The position numbers and the translations under genes were made by a program. Source: Ochrobactrum sp. BTU1 (GTDB lineage Bacteria > Pseudomonadota > Alphaproteobacteria > Rhizobiales > Rhizobiaceae). Taken from it: a stretch of DNA of 64,000 bases. Location: NCBI GenBank assembly GCA_018798825.1, contig CP076354.1, forward strand, positions 2,288,001-2,352,000, given 5' to 3'. The notes below the pieces were generated by a model, which was not told the origin of the DNA, did not search any database, and saw nothing but the letters and a program-made list of their open reading frames with translations. Below, piece by piece: positions 19,327-28,964 of the stretch. Every line of letters starts with the position of its first letter. The stretch's first letter is position 1.

Positions 19327-20244
19327 ATGAATCGAAATCAGCTTTCCCAACTGGCTGTGTTGGCCGCTGTTGCTGCCCATGGCAGTTTCCGAGGGGCGGC
19401 GCGTGAATTGTCGATTGCGCCTTCCGCAGTCAGTCATGCGGTTGCTGCCCTTGAAGACAGTCTTGGCATCCGACTTTTGTCGCGCACCACGCGAAGCGTT
19501 GCGCCCACGGATGCCGGACGGCAATTGCTGGAACGGCTTGCTCCGGCGCTCGAGGAAATTCATCAGGCACTGGGTGCAGCAATTGAAGCGCGCGAGCGCC
19601 CTGCAGGGACATTGCGTATTACGATGCCGCATATCGCAGCACAATTTGTCATTGCGCCGCGATTGGGTGAATTTGCGGAAGCCTATCCCGACATTACGCT
19701 TGATCTGACGGTTGAAAGCGCATTCACCGATATTGTCGCAGCTGGCTTTGATGCCGGTATGCGGCTTGGCGAGAGCCTTGAGGCCGACATGATCTGCGCC
19801 CGCCTGACAAGCGATCTGCGTGCGGCGATTGTTGCCTCACCGTCCTATCTCGAAAGGACAACGATCCCCAGACATCCGAATGATCTGATGCAGCATCGTT
19901 GTGTGAGGCATCGCTTTGCAAGTGGTCGTATCTATCGCTGGGAGTTTGAAAAGGCGGGTGAAGAGCTGGAGATTGCCATCAACGGCTCACTTATTCTCAA
20001 TGATGACCGGTTGATTCTCGATGCGATCCTAAACGGCGCTGGTCTCGCTTATCTGTTTGAGGATCACGTTCGGGATGCGCTCGCGGATGGAAGGCTGGTG
20101 AGGGTACTTGAAGACTGGTGCCAGCCTTTCGCGGGTCTTTACCTCTATTATCCAAGTCGTCGTCAGATGCGTCCGGCACTGCGCGCATTTATCGATTTCT
20201 TTCGCGGATCGTATGAGATGCAGCACCGCTTTCTGGGGGCGTGA
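19327..20244 (+). CDS. LysR-family transcriptional regulator
   Basis: 305 aa from the ATG at 19327, the normal LysR length. The N-terminal winged helix-turn-helix (residues 1-60: LSQLAVLAAVAAHGSFRGAARELSIAPSAVSHAVAALEDSLGIRLLSRTTRSVAPTDAG) matches the subgroup that regulates divergent oxidoreductases, and the C-terminal substrate-binding domain has the HRCVRHRFASGRIYRWEFEK segment. It is divergent from the aldo/keto reductase, which is the probable target. Its stop overlaps the GTG start of the nucleotidyltransferase gene (GTGA). Confidence 0.93.
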   Translation: MNRNQLSQLAVLAAVAAHGSFRGAARELSIAPSAVSHAVAALEDSLGIRLLSRTTRSVAPTDAGRQLLERLAPALEEIHQALGAAIEARERPAGTLRITMPHIAAQFVIAPRLGEFAEAYPDITLDLTVESAFTDIVAAGFDAGMRLGESLEADMICARLTSDLRAAIVASPSYLERTTIPRHPNDLMQHRCVRHRFASGRIYRWEFEKAGEELEIAINGSLILNDDRLILDAILNGAGLAYLFEDHVRDALADGRLVRVLEDWCQPFAGLYLYYPSRRQMRPALRAFIDFFRGSYEMQHRFLGA

Positions 20245-20861
20245 ACTTGGATCATTTTCGCTATTCTGGCCTCCCGCAATCAGTACAGACAAAACGTTTT
20301 TGCAGAATAATCGAAGCTGTTCCAATCCTATCGGCCGCACTGTCGCGCGCGCGCCGTCTCAACCTTCCAGATTGGTGGCTCGTTTCCGGTGCGCTTTATA
20401 ATTCTGTATGGAATGTGCTGAGCGGACGCCCTCATGGCTATGGCATCAAAGACATCGACATCGCTTACTTCGATGGTTCTGATCTCTCATGGAGTGCGGA
20501 AGATTCGGCTATTCAAGCGGGCGCTATGGCTTTTGAAGGCTATACGCTGCCTGTCGAGATACGCAATCAGGCGCGCGTTCATCTATGGTTTGAAGAGCAT
20601 TTCGGAAAGCCCTATCCGCCGCTTCGTTGCGCATCCGAATCGATTGAGCGTTACGTAGCAATAGCGCATTGCGTGGGCGTGAGATTGGCGAGTGATAACA
20701 CGCTCAATATTTACGCTCCTTTTGGGCTGGATGACATTTTTTCGTTTCGTATTCGGCCCAATCATGCCATCGATAACCGCGAAACATATGAAATCAAGGC
20801 TCGCCGGGCGTTGGAATGCTGGCCTGAATTGACTATTCAGAGCTGGGACAAAGAAGGCTGA
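20241..20861 (+). CDS. Nucleotidyltransferase-family protein (NTP_transf_6/DUF925)
   Basis: 206 aa from a GTG that overlaps the LysR stop by 4 bp. The motif GIKDIDIAYFDGSDLSW near residues 67-83 has the paired aspartates of a nucleotidyltransferase-like site, and PVEIRNQARVHLWFEEHFGKPYPPLRCASESIERY is typical of the DUF925 (YjgR/NTP_transf_6) family. Members are predicted nucleotidyltransferases of unknown substrate. The overlap shows co-translation with the LysR gene. The downstream oxidoreductase starts 7 bp later, so three genes form an operon. Confidence 0.87.
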   Translation: MNLDHFRYSGLPQSVQTKRFCRIIEAVPILSAALSRARRLNLPDWWLVSGALYNSVWNVLSGRPHGYGIKDIDIAYFDGSDLSWSAEDSAIQAGAMAFEGYTLPVEIRNQARVHLWFEEHFGKPYPPLRCASESIERYVAIAHCVGVRLASDNTLNIYAPFGLDDIFSFRIRPNHAIDNRETYEIKARRALECWPELTIQSWDKEG

Positions 20862-20868
20862 GACCATA

Positions 20869-21873
20869 ATGAGCAAAGGGACTGGAATGTTTCGTTGGGG
20901 TATTCTTTCCACCGCCAAGATTGGCGTTACGCAGGTTATTCCGGCGCTTTGCGCTTCCGATAACGGCGTGGTCCATGCAATCGCCAGTCGCGATCAGGCG
21001 CGTGCGCGTGCTGTTGCCGATCGGTTTGGCGCACCGCTGGCCTTTGGTTCCTATGAAGAATTGCTGGCAAGTGATGAAGTGGATGGTGTCTATATCCCGC
21101 TGCCAACCTCGCAGCATATCGAATGGACGCTGAAGGCTGCAGAAGCGGGCAAACATGTTCTCTGCGAAAAGCCGATTGCGTTGAAAGCCGAGGATATCGA
21201 CCAACTGATTGCCGCGCGCAACAAACATAAGGTGACAATCGCCGAAGCCTTCATGGTCTATTACCACCCGCAATGGATCAAGCTGCGTCACCTTCTTGCT
21301 GAGGGCGCGATCGGAACGTTGCGCCATGTGCAGGGCGCATTCAGCTATTTCAACAATGATCCTGGCAATATGCGCAATCAGCCGGAACTTGGCGGTGGCG
21401 CGCTACCGGATATTGGCGTGTATCCGACCGTTGTTACGCGTATGGTGACAGAGAAAGAGCCGCTCTCGGTTCAGGCATCGGTCGAGTTCGATCCGAAGTT
21501 CGGTACTGATCGTTACGCGAATGTGTCGGCACGATTTGATGGCTTCGACCTTACTTTTTATGTCGCAACACAGCTCGCGGCTCGTCAGACCATGGTTTTC
21601 CATGGTGACAAGGGCTTTATCGAAGTTCACGCACCTTTTAACACCGGTAAATATGGTCAGGGCCGCATTACGCTCTATAATGGCGGTCATACGGAAGCGA
21701 CCGAATGGTCGTTCTCCGATACAAACCACTACCAGCTTCAGGCCGAAAACTTCGTGCGAGCCACGAAAGGCGAAGGCGTGCTGCTGTTTTCTCTGGAAAA
21801 CTCGAAGGCAAATCAGAAATTCATCGATGCTATATATCGTGCTGGTAAAAGCGACGGCTTCGTGAGTGTCTGA
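20869..21873 (+). CDS. Gfo/Idh/MocA-family oxidoreductase
   Basis: 334 aa. The N-terminal Rossmann fold (FRWGILSTAKIGVTQVIPALCAS) binds NAD(P), and the EKPIAL segment near residue 100 holds the conserved catalytic-region lysine. The C-terminal alpha/beta domain includes DIGVYPTVVTRMV. An ATG six codons in (20887) with AAAGGGACTGGA before it is a credible alternative start. The closest functional type is probably a sugar or inositol-like dehydrogenase, but the substrate is not determinable. It follows the nucleotidyltransferase gene by 7 bp. Confidence 0.9.
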   Translation: MSKGTGMFRWGILSTAKIGVTQVIPALCASDNGVVHAIASRDQARARAVADRFGAPLAFGSYEELLASDEVDGVYIPLPTSQHIEWTLKAAEAGKHVLCEKPIALKAEDIDQLIAARNKHKVTIAEAFMVYYHPQWIKLRHLLAEGAIGTLRHVQGAFSYFNNDPGNMRNQPELGGGALPDIGVYPTVVTRMVTEKEPLSVQASVEFDPKFGTDRYANVSARFDGFDLTFYVATQLAARQTMVFHGDKGFIEVHAPFNTGKYGQGRITLYNGGHTEATEWSFSDTNHYQLQAENFVRATKGEGVLLFSLENSKANQKFIDAIYRAGKSDGFVSV

Positions 21874-21914
21874 TTTGTGTGACTGGAACAACTGTCAGGA
21901 AGAAATCTTTCTGT

Positions 21915-21960
21915 GTCACATAGCTTGTGACTTGCAGTGAAAAACCGCCTTTCTTATATA
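21915..21960 (+). promoter_or_regulatory. Candidate dnaK promoter with overlapping inverted repeat
   Basis: CTTGCA (21931-21936), 18 bp, TATATA (21955-21960): a plausible -35/-10 pair about 150 bp before dnaK. The perfect inverted repeat GTCACA-TAGCT-TGTGAC (21915-21931) ends on the first base of the -35. The -35 CTTG also suits the alphaproteobacterial heat-shock sigma factor RpoH. No CIRCE element is seen. Confidence 0.5.
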
Positions 21961-22107
21961 CGCCTCGCACAGGGCTTTGATAAAAGGCCGGGTGGATTGA
22001 AAAATCCTTCCCGACATCACACCTTGAAGCAGGCATTGTGAAATCGATAGGAACCGCTAATGGAACGCTCGGTAGAGGTCTTTGCGGTTTGCTGAATGGA
22101 GAGAAAT

Positions 22108-24018
22108 ATGGCTAAAGTTATTGGTATCGATCTGGGAACGACCAACTCCTGCGTTGCCGTCATGGACGGAAAAAGCGCGAAGGTCATTGAAAATGCTGAA
22201 GGTGCTCGCACGACGCCTTCGATTATCGCTTTCAGCGATAGCGACGAACGCCTCGCTGGCCAGCCTGCGAAGCGTCAGGCTGTCACCAACCCTGAAGGCA
22301 CTCTGTTTGCCGTAAAGCGCCTGATTGGCCGCCGCTTTGATGACCCAATGGTCACAAAGGACAAGGATCTTGTACCTTACAAGATCGTCAAGGGCGACAA
22401 CGGCGACGCATGGGTCGAAACCCACGGCAAGAAATATTCGCCATCGCAGGTTTCGGCCATGATCCTTCAGAAAATGAAGGAAACCGCTGAATCCTATCTC
22501 GGTGAAACTGTTACGCAGGCCGTTATCACGGTTCCAGCATACTTCAACGATGCTCAGCGTCAGGCAACCAAGGATGCCGGTAAGATCGCTGGTCTTGAAG
22601 TTCTGCGTATCATCAACGAACCAACTGCTGCAGCTCTCGCCTATGGTCTCGACAAGAGCGAAGGCAAGACGATTGCCGTTTACGATCTTGGCGGCGGTAC
22701 TTTCGACGTGTCGGTTCTCGAAATCGGCGATGGCGTGTTTGAAGTTAAGTCCACCAACGGTGACACGTTCCTCGGCGGTGAAGACTTTGACATGCGTCTG
22801 GTCGAATACCTCGTTACCGAGTTCAAGAAGGAAAGCGGCATCGATCTGAAGAACGACAAGCTTGCTCTGCAGCGTCTTAAGGAAGCTGCTGAAAAGGCAA
22901 AGATCGAACTTTCGTCGGCTCAGCAGACCGAAATCAACCTGCCGTTCATCACGGCTGACCAGACCGGTCCTAAGCACCTTGCTATCAAGCTTTCGCGCTC
23001 GAAGTTCGAAAGCCTGGTTGACGATCTCGTGCAGCGCACGGTCGAGCCATGCAAGGCAGCGCTCAAGGATGCAGGCCTCAAGGCTGGCGACATCGACGAA
23101 GTGGTTCTGGTTGGCGGCATGACCCGTATGCCTAAGATCCAGGAAGTCGTGAAGCAGTTCTTCGGTAAGGAACCGCACAAGGGCGTGAACCCGGACGAAG
23201 TTGTTGCCATGGGTGCTGCAATTCAGGGCGGCGTTCTGCAGGGCGACGTCAAGGACGTTCTGCTGCTCGACGTAACCCCGCTTTCGCTCGGCATTGAAAC
23301 GCTTGGTGGCGTATTCACCCGTCTGATCGATCGCAACACGACGATCCCGACCAAGAAGTCGCAGACCTTCTCGACCGCTGAAGACAATCAGTCGGCTGTG
23401 ACGATCCGCGTTTTCCAGGGCGAGCGCGAAATGGCTGCCGACAACAAGATCCTCGGCCAGTTCGATCTCGTTGGCATTCCGCCGGCACCACGCGGCGTGC
23501 CGCAGGTTGAAGTGACTTTCGACATCGACGCCAACGGTCTCGTCAATGTGTCCGCGAAGGACAAGGGCACCGGCAAGGAACACCAGATCCGCATTCAGGC
23601 ATCGGGTGGTCTTTCGGATGCCGACATCGAAAAAATGGTCAAGGACGCAGAAGCAAACGCTGAAGCTGACAAGCAGCGTCGTGATGCTGTTGAAGCCAAG
23701 AACCAGGGCGAAAGCCTCCTTCATTCGTCTGAAAAGTCGCTGAAGGAATATGGTGACAAGGTTTCGGCTGAAGACAAGCAGGCAATCGAAGGCGCAATCG
23801 CAGCCCTTCGTACCTCGCTTGAAGGCGATGATGCTGAAGATATCAAGGCGAAGACGCAGACCCTTGCCGAAGCTTCGATGAAGCTTGGTCAGGCCATGTA
23901 TGAAGCAGCACAGGCTGCTGAAGAAGGTGGTGCTGCCGGTGGTGAGCAGGCTTCTTCCAACGATGACGTTGTTGACGCCGATTACGAAGAAATCGACGAC
24001 GACAAGAAAAAGTCGTAA
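22108..24018 (+). CDS. dnaK: Chaperone DnaK (Hsp70)
   Basis: 636 aa from the ATG at 22108 (GGAGAG ribosome-binding site), giving [21 protein letters not shown]. The ATPase domain (1-385) has the phosphate-1 loop GIDLGTTNS, the phosphate-2 segment [17 protein letters not shown], and adenosine-site motif [13 protein letters not shown]. The substrate-binding domain (about 390-540, with [13 protein letters not shown]) and C-terminal lid follow, ending in the acidic [11 protein letters not shown] tail. It works with DnaJ, downstream, and GrpE (not in window). The antisense frames across it are codon-bias artefacts. Confidence 0.99.
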   Translation: MAKVIGIDLGTTNSCVAVMDGKSAKVIENAEGARTTPSIIAFSDSDERLAGQPAKRQAVTNPEGTLFAVKRLIGRRFDDPMVTKDKDLVPYKIVKGDNGDAWVETHGKKYSPSQVSAMILQKMKETAESYLGETVTQAVITVPAYFNDAQRQATKDAGKIAGLEVLRIINEPTAAALAYGLDKSEGKTIAVYDLGGGTFDVSVLEIGDGVFEVKSTNGDTFLGGEDFDMRLVEYLVTEFKKESGIDLKNDKLALQRLKEAAEKAKIELSSAQQTEINLPFITADQTGPKHLAIKLSRSKFESLVDDLVQRTVEPCKAALKDAGLKAGDIDEVVLVGGMTRMPKIQEVVKQFFGKEPHKGVNPDEVVAMGAAIQGGVLQGDVKDVLLLDVTPLSLGIETLGGVFTRLIDRNTTIPTKKSQTFSTAEDNQSAVTIRVFQGEREMAADNKILGQFDLVGIPPAPRGVPQVEVTFDIDANGLVNVSAKDKGTGKEHQIRIQASGGLSDADIEKMVKDAEANAEADKQRRDAVEAKNQGESLLHSSEKSLKEYGDKVSAEDKQAIEGAIAALRTSLEGDDAEDIKAKTQTLAEASMKLGQAMYEAAQAAEEGGAAGGEQASSNDDVVDADYEEIDDDKKKS

Positions 24019-24038
24019 GCCTTGTCCGTAATGCTAAG

Positions 24039-24065
24039 GCCCGGGACGTCAGTCCCGGGCTTTTG
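24039..24065 (+). terminator. Terminator between dnaK and dnaJ
   Basis: Perfect 9 bp stem GCCCGGGAC-GTCA-GTCCCGGGC (24039-24060) followed by TTTT. It will reduce or stop read-through from dnaK into dnaJ; dnaJ probably has extra promoter activity in the 150 bp that follow. Confidence 0.88.
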
Positions 24066-24218
24066 CGAATTTTCGGGACGGTTGCACCGGACGGACAGAA
24101 ACAACAAGAATAGTCCAGCAGTCATACCACTCGATCAGAGGTGTGATTTGTGTCAAACAGGACCGTGGAGACGCTACCGTAAAGACGGATGCGATCCAGC
24201 CGTCGGGATAACGAACTA

Positions 24219-25355
24219 ATGAAGATCGATTACTACGAAGCTCTAGGTGTTGAGAGAACAGCAGACGATAAGGTGTTGAAGACTGCCTTTCGTAAGCTTG
24301 CCATGGAGTATCATCCGGATCGTAATCCGAACAATCCGGATGCTGAACGCAAGTTCAAGGAAATCGGCGAGGCCTATGAAACGCTGAAGGACCCGCAGAA
24401 GCGTGCAGCTTACGACCGCTTCGGTCATGCAGCCTTTGAAAATGGCGGCATGGGTGGCGGTGGTTTCGGCGGCGGCTTTGGTGGCGCCGGCGGTTTTTCC
24501 GATATTTTCGAAGACATCTTTGGCGAGATGATGGGTGGCGGTCGCCGCCGCTCGAATGGCGGACGCGAACGCGGCGCCGATCTTCGCTACAATATGGAAG
24601 TAAGTCTGGAAGAAGCTTTTTCCGGCAAGGCCGCACAGATCCGTGTGCCGACTTCCATCACCTGTGATGAATGCTCAGGTACGGGCGCAAAAGCCGGTTC
24701 GCAGCCGACCACCTGTACCATGTGCTCCGGTTCGGGCCGCGTGCGCGCAGCACAGGGCTTCTTCTCGGTTGAGCGGACCTGTCCGACCTGTAACGGTCGC
24801 GGTCAGATCATCAAGGATCCTTGCGGCAAGTGCCATGGTCAGGGCCGTGTTACGCAGGAGCGTTCGCTTTCGGTCAATATCCCGGCTGGTATCGAAGACG
24901 GTACTCGTATTCGTCTGGCTGGCGAAGGTGAAGCCGGAACGCGTGGCGGGCCATCGGGCGATCTTTATATCTTCCTGTCGGTTAAGCCGCATGAGTTCTT
25001 CCAGCGTGATGGGGCTGATCTTTACTGCAAGGTTCCAATCTCGATGACGACGGCAGCACTGGGTGGAGATTTTGAAGTTTCCACGCTTGATAGCACCCAG
25101 ACTCGCGTGAAGGTGCCGGAAGGTACACAAAACGCCAAGCAATTCCGCCTCAAAGGCAAGGGTATGCCGGTTTTGCGTCAGCAGGCAGTGGGTGATCTTT
25201 ATATCCAGATTGATATTGAGACGCCGCAGAACCTTTCCAAGCGGCAACGCGAGTTGCTTGAGGAATTTGAACAACTCTCATCCAAGGAGAACAGCCCGAA
25301 ATCGGCAGGCTTCTTCTCCCGGATGAAGGAGTTTTTCGAAGGTATAGGTGAGTGA
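24219..25355 (+). CDS. dnaJ: Chaperone DnaJ (Hsp40)
   Basis: 378 aa from the ATG at 24219; the 10-residue upstream extension is unlikely. The J domain (1-70) carries HPD at 32-34, needed to stimulate DnaK ATPase. A Gly/Phe linker (about 78-100, [12 protein letters not shown]) precedes four CxxCxGxG zinc repeats at 149-209 ([32 protein letters not shown]), all cysteines intact, and the C-terminal substrate domain ([21 protein letters not shown]). It is a type I DnaJ. It is separated from dnaK by a terminator, and a second terminator follows it. Confidence 0.99.
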   Translation: MKIDYYEALGVERTADDKVLKTAFRKLAMEYHPDRNPNNPDAERKFKEIGEAYETLKDPQKRAAYDRFGHAAFENGGMGGGGFGGGFGGAGGFSDIFEDIFGEMMGGGRRRSNGGRERGADLRYNMEVSLEEAFSGKAAQIRVPTSITCDECSGTGAKAGSQPTTCTMCSGSGRVRAAQGFFSVERTCPTCNGRGQIIKDPCGKCHGQGRVTQERSLSVNIPAGIEDGTRIRLAGEGEAGTRGGPSGDLYIFLSVKPHEFFQRDGADLYCKVPISMTTAALGGDFEVSTLDSTQTRVKVPEGTQNAKQFRLKGKGMPVLRQQAVGDLYIQIDIETPQNLSKRQRELLEEFEQLSSKENSPKSAGFFSRMKEFFEGIGE

Positions 25356-25359
25356 TGAA

Positions 25360-25387
25360 AAGGGAGCCGTTTGGCTCCCTTTTTTTA
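25360..25387 (+). terminator. Terminator of dnaJ
   Basis: GGGAGCC (25362-25368), loop GTTT, GGCTCCC (25373-25379), then TTTTTTT. It lies 7 bp after the dnaJ stop. Confidence 0.93.
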
Positions 25388-25466
25388 TACTTTCCTTATT
25401 GTCGCCTTGCCTAACCAATCCAATGCGGCATAAACTTGTCTGATAACGACAATGGGAGCAGTGAGA

Positions 25467-26066
25467 ATGGCAGGACAGCTCGGCAGGAAACTGGCCGCTA
25501 AGTTCGATGAGGAAATCCGTTTTTTCAAAGGCTGGATAGACGGACCGAAGGCGGTGGGCGCTATATTGCCGACAAGTTCGATTACAGCGCGACGCATGGC
25601 GAGTGTTATCGATACGAAATCAGGCCTGCCTGTTCTGGAGCTCGGACCGGGAACAGGTGTTATCACCAAGGCTATTCTTGCGCATGGCGTGAAGCCTTCC
25701 GATCTCTACTGCGTTGAATACTCCTCAGATTTTGTCGAACATCTCGACCGGACTTTCCCCGATGTGAACATAATCCAGGGCGATGTATTCGATCTGGATA
25801 GCGCTTTGGGCAATATGAAAGATCAGAAATTCGACAGCATTGTTTCAGCCGTTCCGATGCTGAATTTCCCAATGCCAAGCCGCATTCAGCTGATGGAAGA
25901 TCTTTTGTCCCGAATTCCACGCGGCCGTCCTCTCATACAGATTACTTATGGTCCACGTCCGCCAGTGCCAGCTGGCAAAGGCAATTACACTGTGCAGCAT
26001 TACGATTTCGTCGTGCGCAATGTTCCGCCCGCACAGCTCTGGGTCTATCGTAGTCCGCTCGTCTGA
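25467..26066 (+). CDS. pmtA: Phosphatidylethanolamine N-methyltransferase (PmtA type)
   Basis: 199 aa from the ATG at 25467, which has GGGAG upstream; the ATG at 25452 has none. The rhizobial PmtA pattern is clear: RFFKGWIDGPKAVGAILPTSS at the N-terminus, and the SAM-binding LELGPGTG at residues 57-64, then YCVEYSSDF and a VSAVPMLNFP segment. The Sinorhizobium-type enzyme methylates phosphatidylethanolamine three times to phosphatidylcholine, a major membrane lipid in this group. No membrane segments: a peripheral enzyme. It stands alone after dnaJ's terminator. A diverged Erg6/UbiE-like methyltransferase is the alternative. Confidence 0.88.
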   Translation: MAGQLGRKLAAKFDEEIRFFKGWIDGPKAVGAILPTSSITARRMASVIDTKSGLPVLELGPGTGVITKAILAHGVKPSDLYCVEYSSDFVEHLDRTFPDVNIIQGDVFDLDSALGNMKDQKFDSIVSAVPMLNFPMPSRIQLMEDLLSRIPRGRPLIQITYGPRPPVPAGKGNYTVQHYDFVVRNVPPAQLWVYRSPLV

Positions 26067-26089
26067 CCTTTTACGGAGTATATTAATCA

Positions 26090-26668
26090 ATGACGGCAAA
26101 GATCATGATCTTTGCGGGTTCTACCCGCAAAGGCGCTTTTTCAGGCCATATGGCAGAGGCGGCTTCCAAAGAGCTGGCTGCACAAGGTGCGAGCGTCACG
26201 CATATTTCGCTGGCTGATTATCCGCTTCCCTTCATGAATGAAGATCTGGAAGCTGAAGAGGGTATTCCTGAAAACGCCATGAAGCTTGGTCGTCTATTTG
26301 CCGCGCATGACGGGCTGATGATCTGTTCTCCGGAATATAACGCATCGATCCCGGCGCTTCTCAAAAACACGATCGACTGGGTCAGCCGTATTTCGAAGGA
26401 TGGCGATAAGCCGCTCAAGCCCTATGCGGGTTTGACTGTCGGGCTTTGCTCGACTTCCAACGGTGCTTTCGCCGGTGTGCGTGGGCTTTATCACCTGCGC
26501 GCCGTTCTGATGAATGTCGGCACGCATATCGTGACTGAGCAGTGTTCCGTTAGCGGTGCCGCCGATGCTTTCAACGATGATGACACGCTCAAAAATGAGC
26601 GTCAGGCAAAGATGCTGAGCGCTGTATGTGCGAGCCTGATTAAGCACTCGGTCAATCCGGGGCGCTGA
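26090..26668 (+). CDS. NADPH-dependent FMN reductase
   Basis: 192 aa flavodoxin-like fold. The FMN phosphate loop is AGSTRKGAFS near residues 9-18, and CSPEYNASIPALLKNTIDWVSR near 81-102 is the classic ChrR/azoreductase-type signature contacting the flavin. The family reduces quinones, azo compounds or chromate using NAD(P)H. It starts 23 bp after pmtA, so the two may be co-transcribed. A strong terminator follows 24 bp after the stop. The physiological electron acceptor is not known. Confidence 0.92.
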   Translation: MTAKIMIFAGSTRKGAFSGHMAEAASKELAAQGASVTHISLADYPLPFMNEDLEAEEGIPENAMKLGRLFAAHDGLMICSPEYNASIPALLKNTIDWVSRISKDGDKPLKPYAGLTVGLCSTSNGAFAGVRGLYHLRAVLMNVGTHIVTEQCSVSGAADAFNDDDTLKNERQAKMLSAVCASLIKHSVNPGR

Positions 26669-26691
26669 TAATTGGCACTATCTGCACATTT

Positions 26692-26724
26692 CAGGGCGCG
26701 GTATCTTTCGTACCGCGCCCTGTT
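26692..26724 (+). terminator. Terminator-like hairpin after the FMN reductase
   Basis: Perfect 12 bp stem CAGGGCGCGGTA / TACCGCGCCCTG with a 7 nt loop (26704-26710), followed by TTGTG. The U run is short, but the stem is among the strongest in the window. Confidence 0.75.
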
Positions 26725-26729
26725 GTGCG

Positions 26730-26836
26730 AATAGCATAATCCGACCTGAGCGGAGCGAGGATCGATAAGATTATGCTTCAAGTAAAAGACTTTAGAGCGC
26801 CGATCTGATTAAATCCGATCGAAACGCGCTCTAAAA
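26730..26836 (+). repeat. Intergenic palindromic repeat before pyrF (copy 3)
   Basis: Two hairpins: AGCATAATC with GATTATGCT, then AGAGCGCCGATC with GATCGAAACGCGCTCT, the outer arms TTAGAGCG and CGCTCTAA pairing. It ends 24 bp before the pyrF ATG, so it lies in the pyrF leader. It is related to the other copies by its GAGC arms and overall layout. Confidence 0.6.
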
Positions 26837-26860
26837 CTAAAAATCACAGCGGAGATTACC

Positions 26861-27562
26861 ATGACGACCACAGATTTGCGCGATCAGCTGATCGTGGGCC
26901 TCGACGTGCCAACCGTTGCTGAAGCGGAAAAGGTAGTTGAAGAGCTTGGCGATGCGGCCACTTTCTACAAGATCGGCTACCAGCTTGTGTTTGCAGGCGG
27001 TCTTGATTTCGCCAAGAGTCTGATTGCGGCAAAGAAAAAAGTCTTTCTCGACATGAAGCTCCTCGACATCGACAATACCATTGCCAAGGGCGTGGAAAAT
27101 GTCGCGAAGATGGGCGTTTCCATGCTTACCCTTCATGCTTATCCAAAGGCCATGCGTTCGGCTGTGGAAGCGGCCAAAGGCTCTGATCTTTGCCTGCTTG
27201 GCGTGACTGTTCTGACCTCGATGGATGATGCTGATCTGAAAGAGGCGGGTTATTCCGATACGCCGGAAGCACTGGTGCTCAAGCGTGCGCAACAGGCGCG
27301 GGACGCGGGCATGGGCGGGATTGTTGCGTCGGCTGCCGAAGCTTTTGCCATTCGTCAGGCCATTGGCCCCGAGATGGCCGTCGTTACTCCAGGAATTCGT
27401 CCGGCGGGAGCCGAGAAGGGCGACCAGAAGCGGGTCATGACACCAGCCGATGCGTTAGAAGCCGGTGCAAGCCATCTCGTCGTTGCGCGACCAATTGTCG
27501 GCGCAAGCGATCGCAGGGCTTCAGCCCTTGCCATCCTGGAAGAAATGCGCTCGGTTGCCTAA
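26861..27562 (+). CDS. pyrF: Orotidine 5'-phosphate decarboxylase
   Basis: 233 aa TIM-barrel enzyme catalysing the last step of UMP synthesis (OMP to UMP). The catalytic Asp-Lys-Asp network is [10 protein letters not shown] at residues 64-73 (Asp64, Lys66, Asp69), and GLDV at 13-16 and VTPGIRP near 183 complete the site. The ATG has GGAG 8 bp upstream. A 21 bp gap to the DUF1330 gene suggests co-transcription. It stands apart from other pyrimidine genes here. Confidence 0.98.
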   Translation: MTTTDLRDQLIVGLDVPTVAEAEKVVEELGDAATFYKIGYQLVFAGGLDFAKSLIAAKKKVFLDMKLLDIDNTIAKGVENVAKMGVSMLTLHAYPKAMRSAVEAAKGSDLCLLGVTVLTSMDDADLKEAGYSDTPEALVLKRAQQARDAGMGGIVASAAEAFAIRQAIGPEMAVVTPGIRPAGAEKGDQKRVMTPADALEAGASHLVVARPIVGASDRRASALAILEEMRSVA

Positions 27563-27583
27563 TCAGTTTCTGAGGAGGATGAT

Positions 27584-27871
27584 ATGACCAAAGCCTATTG
27601 GATCGCCCGCGTGGATGCCCGTGATACGGAGCGCTACAAGGATTATGTCTCGACCGCCAAGCCTGCTTTCGAGCGCTATGGTGCGAAGTTTATCGCTCGT
27701 GGCGGTAAAGCCGAAGCCGTTGAGGGTCAGGGCCGCGCCCGCAATGTCATCATCGAATTTGAAACGATGCAGCACGCGCTTGATTGCTACAACTCGCCGG
27801 AATATCAGGCTGCAAAAGCCATCCGCCAGACTGTGGCGGACGGCGAAATCGTCATCGTCGAAGGTGTATAA
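27584..27871 (+). CDS. DUF1330 family protein
   Basis: 95 aa, the full length of the small ferredoxin-like (alpha/beta barrel dimer) DUF1330 family. Residues YWIARVDARDTERYKDYVSTAKPAFERYGAKFIARGG followed by ARNVIIEFETMQHALDCYNSPEYQAAKAIRQ are highly characteristic. It is preceded by GAGGAGGAT, a strong ribosome-binding site. The family is related to the dimeric alpha-beta barrel proteins, some of which act on aromatic or polyketide-like substrates, but no function is established. It is co-transcribed with pyrF. Confidence 0.92.
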   Translation: MTKAYWIARVDARDTERYKDYVSTAKPAFERYGAKFIARGGKAEAVEGQGRARNVIIEFETMQHALDCYNSPEYQAAKAIRQTVADGEIVIVEGV

Positions 27872-27955
27872 GCATGTCTCCCAAAAGTGGGAACCGGTTT
27901 TGGGTTAAAGACATGCGAAAGACAAGGAACTAAAGCGTGTTACGTTTTAATTATA
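27872..27955 (+). repeat. Intergenic palindromic repeat after the DUF1330 gene (copy 4)
   Basis: GCATGTCTCCCAAAAGTGGG, then GAACCGGTTTTGGG, then GACATGC, giving nested palindromes (GCATGTC/GACATGC outside; CCCAAAA/TTTTGGG inside). It is the best match to the copy near the accD end (82-192). It lies between the convergent DUF1330 and lactonase genes and touches the stop of both. Confidence 0.75.
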
Positions 27956-28823
27956 GCTTGACCGGCGGATCATGACGTCCGCTGATCGAAAGATCTAGCA
28001 ATATGACCTTGCCCGCATGTGGATCAGCATTGCGGGCATTTTCATTCATGCCTTCATGAGCGCTGGTGACGATCAGCACAGAGGCGTCTGCGCCGATAAA
28101 GGCTGGGCAGGTTGGCTGGCTAACAGGAAGCTTGATCGAGCGTATCAAACGGCCCTGCGGCGAGTAGGCATTGAGCGCACTGCCACCCCAGCAAGCATTC
28201 CACAGTGTTCCTTCTGCATCCACCACCGAGCCATCAACGCCACCATCTTCCACGCGATGATGGAACACACTTTTTTCCGAGACCGGCAGCCCGGTTTCGG
28301 GATCAGTATCGACCCGCCAGATGATATTGCGGTCGGTATCGGCAAAATAAGCGATCTTGCCATCCGGCGAAAAGCAGATCGAGTTGGTGATCGTGATGCC
28401 AGAGAAAAGCTTTTTGACTTGCCCCGCGCGATACCACCAGATTGAGCCAGCATCCTTCTCGGCTTTCTTGCCCATGGTCCCGATCCAGAAGGAACCTGAC
28501 GGATGCACACGCGCATCATTGGAGCGTGTGACGTCATTATCGGCTTCCAGCGGATGGTGCAGCGCCAGGCGTCCACTGGCGCGCTCGCGCACAAACAGAC
28601 CATGTTCGCTGACGATCAGCTGCCGCTCACGATCAATGACTGCAAGCGCGCTGGCTTTCATGCCCAGATCGTGCGTGCGGACTTCACCACCATCATCTTT
28701 TTCGATCAGTCTCTGACCCAGAATATCGAACCACCAGCATTGAGCGGTCAGTGGATCATAGCCCGGACCTTCTCCCAGTTCCGCGATATGTTCGGCAAAT
28801 ATGGTTGTGTTGACTGCGCTCAC
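27951..28823 (-). CDS. SMP-30/gluconolactonase-family lactonase
   Basis: 290 aa six-bladed beta-propeller. The start is a GTG with GGAGGAAC two bases upstream, giving MSAVNTTIFAEHIAELGEGPGY; the GEGP glutamate near residue 18 is a metal ligand of the family. Other metal-site blocks are NDARVHPSGSFWIGTMG near 101-117, TNSICFSPDGK near 147-157 and DGGVDGSVVDAEG near 192-204. The family hydrolyses sugar or aldonic acid lactones; the exact substrate cannot be told. It is divergent from gshB with about 140 bp between them. Confidence 0.92.
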   Translation of the reverse strand: MSAVNTTIFAEHIAELGEGPGYDPLTAQCWWFDILGQRLIEKDDGGEVRTHDLGMKASALAVIDRERQLIVSEHGLFVRERASGRLALHHPLEADNDVTRSNDARVHPSGSFWIGTMGKKAEKDAGSIWWYRAGQVKKLFSGITITNSICFSPDGKIAYFADTDRNIIWRVDTDPETGLPVSEKSVFHHRVEDGGVDGSVVDAEGTLWNACWGGSALNAYSPQGRLIRSIKLPVSQPTCPAFIGADASVLIVTSAHEGMNENARNADPHAGKVILLDLSISGRHDPPVKL

Positions 28824-28964
28824 CTGTTCCTCCCGGGCTTTGCCGTTTCAACATAATGAAGGGCGGGGCGGCGATCCAGTTGCAAATATTTAAGTGATCA
28901 GAAAGTTCTATGTCGCTTGGCGAAACCGTTTTAAGTTCCGGCAACTGAGAATCGCGAGGAAATC

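Noticed and set aside
22057..23724. A 555-codon minus-strand open frame across dnaK
   Set aside because: Same cause: antisense to dnaK, no domain, no ribosome-binding site or promoter.
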